A stretch of DNA of 64,000 nucleotides from Acidobacteriota bacterium (lineage in GTDB: Bacteria > Acidobacteriota > Terriglobia > Bryobacterales > UBA6623), in NCBI GenBank assembly GCA_016125275.1, contig WGMB01000017.1, positions 186,001 through 250,000 on the forward strand. Direction: 5' to 3'. Below are positions 61,449-64,000 of this stretch, piece after piece (positions within the stretch are counted from its first letter, which is position 1; each line of letters opens with the position of its first letter). Both the position numbers and the translations under genes were made by a program. The notes under the pieces are model-generated. The model was not told the origin of the DNA and did no database searches. It worked only from the letters and a program-made list of their open reading frames with translations.

Positions 61449-62255
61449 ATGACTACTGACAGCGCAGCTGCAGTCCAACGAGCGAGGAAGAGCGGCCCGC
61501 CGCCCCAGCCGCCGTCGTTGACCAGAGAAGAGAGGATTCTGAAGCATATGCCGCTGGTCCGGGCGATCGCGGCGCGCGTTCGCGAAAGCCTGCCGGTCCA
61601 GATCGAGCTCGACGATCTGGTCCATGCGGGGGTCCTGGGCCTGTTCGACGCCGTGGACAAGTACGACGCCAGCAAGAACGTCGTCTTCCATCTCTACGCC
61701 AAGCACCGCATTCGCGGCGCGATCCTTGACAGCCTGCGGCAGCTCGACTGGGCTTCCCGCGACCTGCGCAAGCGCTTCAAAGCGTTCGAGGTCGCCACCC
61801 AGCAAGAGGCTCAGCGCCTCGGCCGCTCGCCCAGCGAGGAAGAAGTCGCCCACGCCATCGGCATCTCGCCGAAGCTCTTCCACAAGCAGAAGACCGAGTT
61901 GCACTCGGCCGGCATGATTTCCACGCCCGCGCACCGGGTCGAGAAGCCCGAGGCCACGCATTTCGTCGAGGCGACCGAAGCCCCCGAACGTCAGCCCGAT
62001 CGCCTGCTCGCTCACCGGGAGCTCAAGGACGCCATCGACCGTTCGCTGCAAGACCTCCCGCCGCGATACCGCCGCGTCATCGTCCTCTACTACCGCAAGG
62101 AACGCACCATGAAGCAGATCGGCGCCGAGCTCGGCGTCAATGAGAGCCGCGTCTCACAAATTCACAAAGCGGCTCTGGAAAAGTTGGCCATCGCCATGCG
62201 GGCCGGGGGGTTCAGCGGCGTCGACGCCTTCGTCGAAGACCTCGGCAATTGCTGA
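61449..62255 (+). CDS. FliA/WhiG-type sigma-70 family sigma factor
   Basis: The 268-aa sigma factor has region 2 (LKHMPLVRAIAARVRESLP and DLVHAGVLGLFDAVDKYD), a region 3-like part (EEVAHAIGISPKLFHKQKT) and region 4 HTH (KQIGAELGVNESRVSQIHKA). This fits the sigma-28 (FliA/WhiG/SigB-like) group, which directs flagellar, developmental or stress genes. No flagellar genes are in the window, so the regulon is open. AGGAGGGA lies upstream at longer than usual spacing (~13 bases). The divergent sigma-54 activator and a GG-N10-GC site hint at sigma-54 control. It converges with ligA. Confidence 0.9.
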   Translation: MTTDSAAAVQRARKSGPPPQPPSLTREERILKHMPLVRAIAARVRESLPVQIELDDLVHAGVLGLFDAVDKYDASKNVVFHLYAKHRIRGAILDSLRQLDWASRDLRKRFKAFEVATQQEAQRLGRSPSEEEVAHAIGISPKLFHKQKTELHSAGMISTPAHRVEKPEATHFVEATEAPERQPDRLLAHRELKDAIDRSLQDLPPRYRRVIVLYYRKERTMKQIGAELGVNESRVSQIHKAALEKLAIAMRAGGFSGVDAFVEDLGNC

Positions 62256-62264
62256 GCCGCCGCG

Positions 62265-64000
<1,736 letters not shown>

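Overview
The window is GC-rich bacterial chromosome, most likely from an Acidobacteriota member close to the Bryobacterales/Solibacter lineage. The basis is the gene content: four large TonB-dependent receptors with an N-terminal carboxypeptidase-regulatory-like domain, many Tat- or Sec-exported hydrolases and beta-propellers, Tat-exported DUF362 and Gfo/Idh/MocA proteins, secreted RCC1 proteins and a CreD homologue. This is inference from content; there is no rRNA or other marker here, and no tRNA, CRISPR array, transposase or phage gene was seen.

Layout. 1-10.7 kb: a truncated TonB receptor, an exported lactonase-type propeller, a second receptor, an IclR regulator and a tandem pair of exported DUF362 proteins. 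10.7-14.8 kb: a methyltransferase, then a lower-GC gene of unknown function sandwiched between an intact PQQ-type propeller gene and a diverged relic of that gene's 3' end. 14.8-25.2 kb: envelope and housekeeping-like genes (CreD, exported flavodoxin, NYN-LOTUS RNA-binding protein, EF-hand-like protein, membrane-anchored pseudokinase, zinc-ribbon protein, NAD-binding protein, and an M16 peptidase pair with one active and one inactive chain). 25.2-26.1 kb: a membrane-protein/XRE-regulator pair, again sandwiched between an intact 3' end (M16) and a relic of it. 26.1-38.5 kb: four tandem genes for giant secreted proteins built from 14, 14, 7 and 14 RCC1 repeats, an Ig-like domain and six C-terminal calcium-loop blades. 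38.5-57.5 kb: exported degradative enzymes (ceramidase-like, Gfo/Idh/MocA, sulfatase, CocE/NonD-type hydrolase, alpha/beta hydrolase, amidase), a glutathione peroxidase operon and two more TonB receptors. 57.5-64 kb: endonuclease III, a MoxR/ChlI-like AAA ATPase, a sigma-54 activator, a FliA/WhiG-type sigma factor with a possible sigma-54 promoter, and the NAD+-dependent DNA ligase running off the end.

Together the genes suggest a surface-oriented polymer degrader: TonB receptors for uptake, secreted hydrolases, and large secreted propellers that may bind or adhere. The more unusual signals are (i) the RCC1 array, whose repeat number changes by whole seven-bladed propellers; (ii) two independent cases of accessory genes lying between a gene's 3' end and a relic of that same 3' end; (iii) paired GAYACC-N4-GGTRTC operators 21 bp apart ahead of the membrane/XRE pair; (iv) a pseudokinase that has lost the HRD and DFG aspartates; and (v) about a dozen genes with a TANNNT-like -10 element only 5-9 bases before the start codon, suggesting leaderless transcripts. 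Several start codons were corrected using signal peptides, Shine-Dalgarno sites or these -10 elements.
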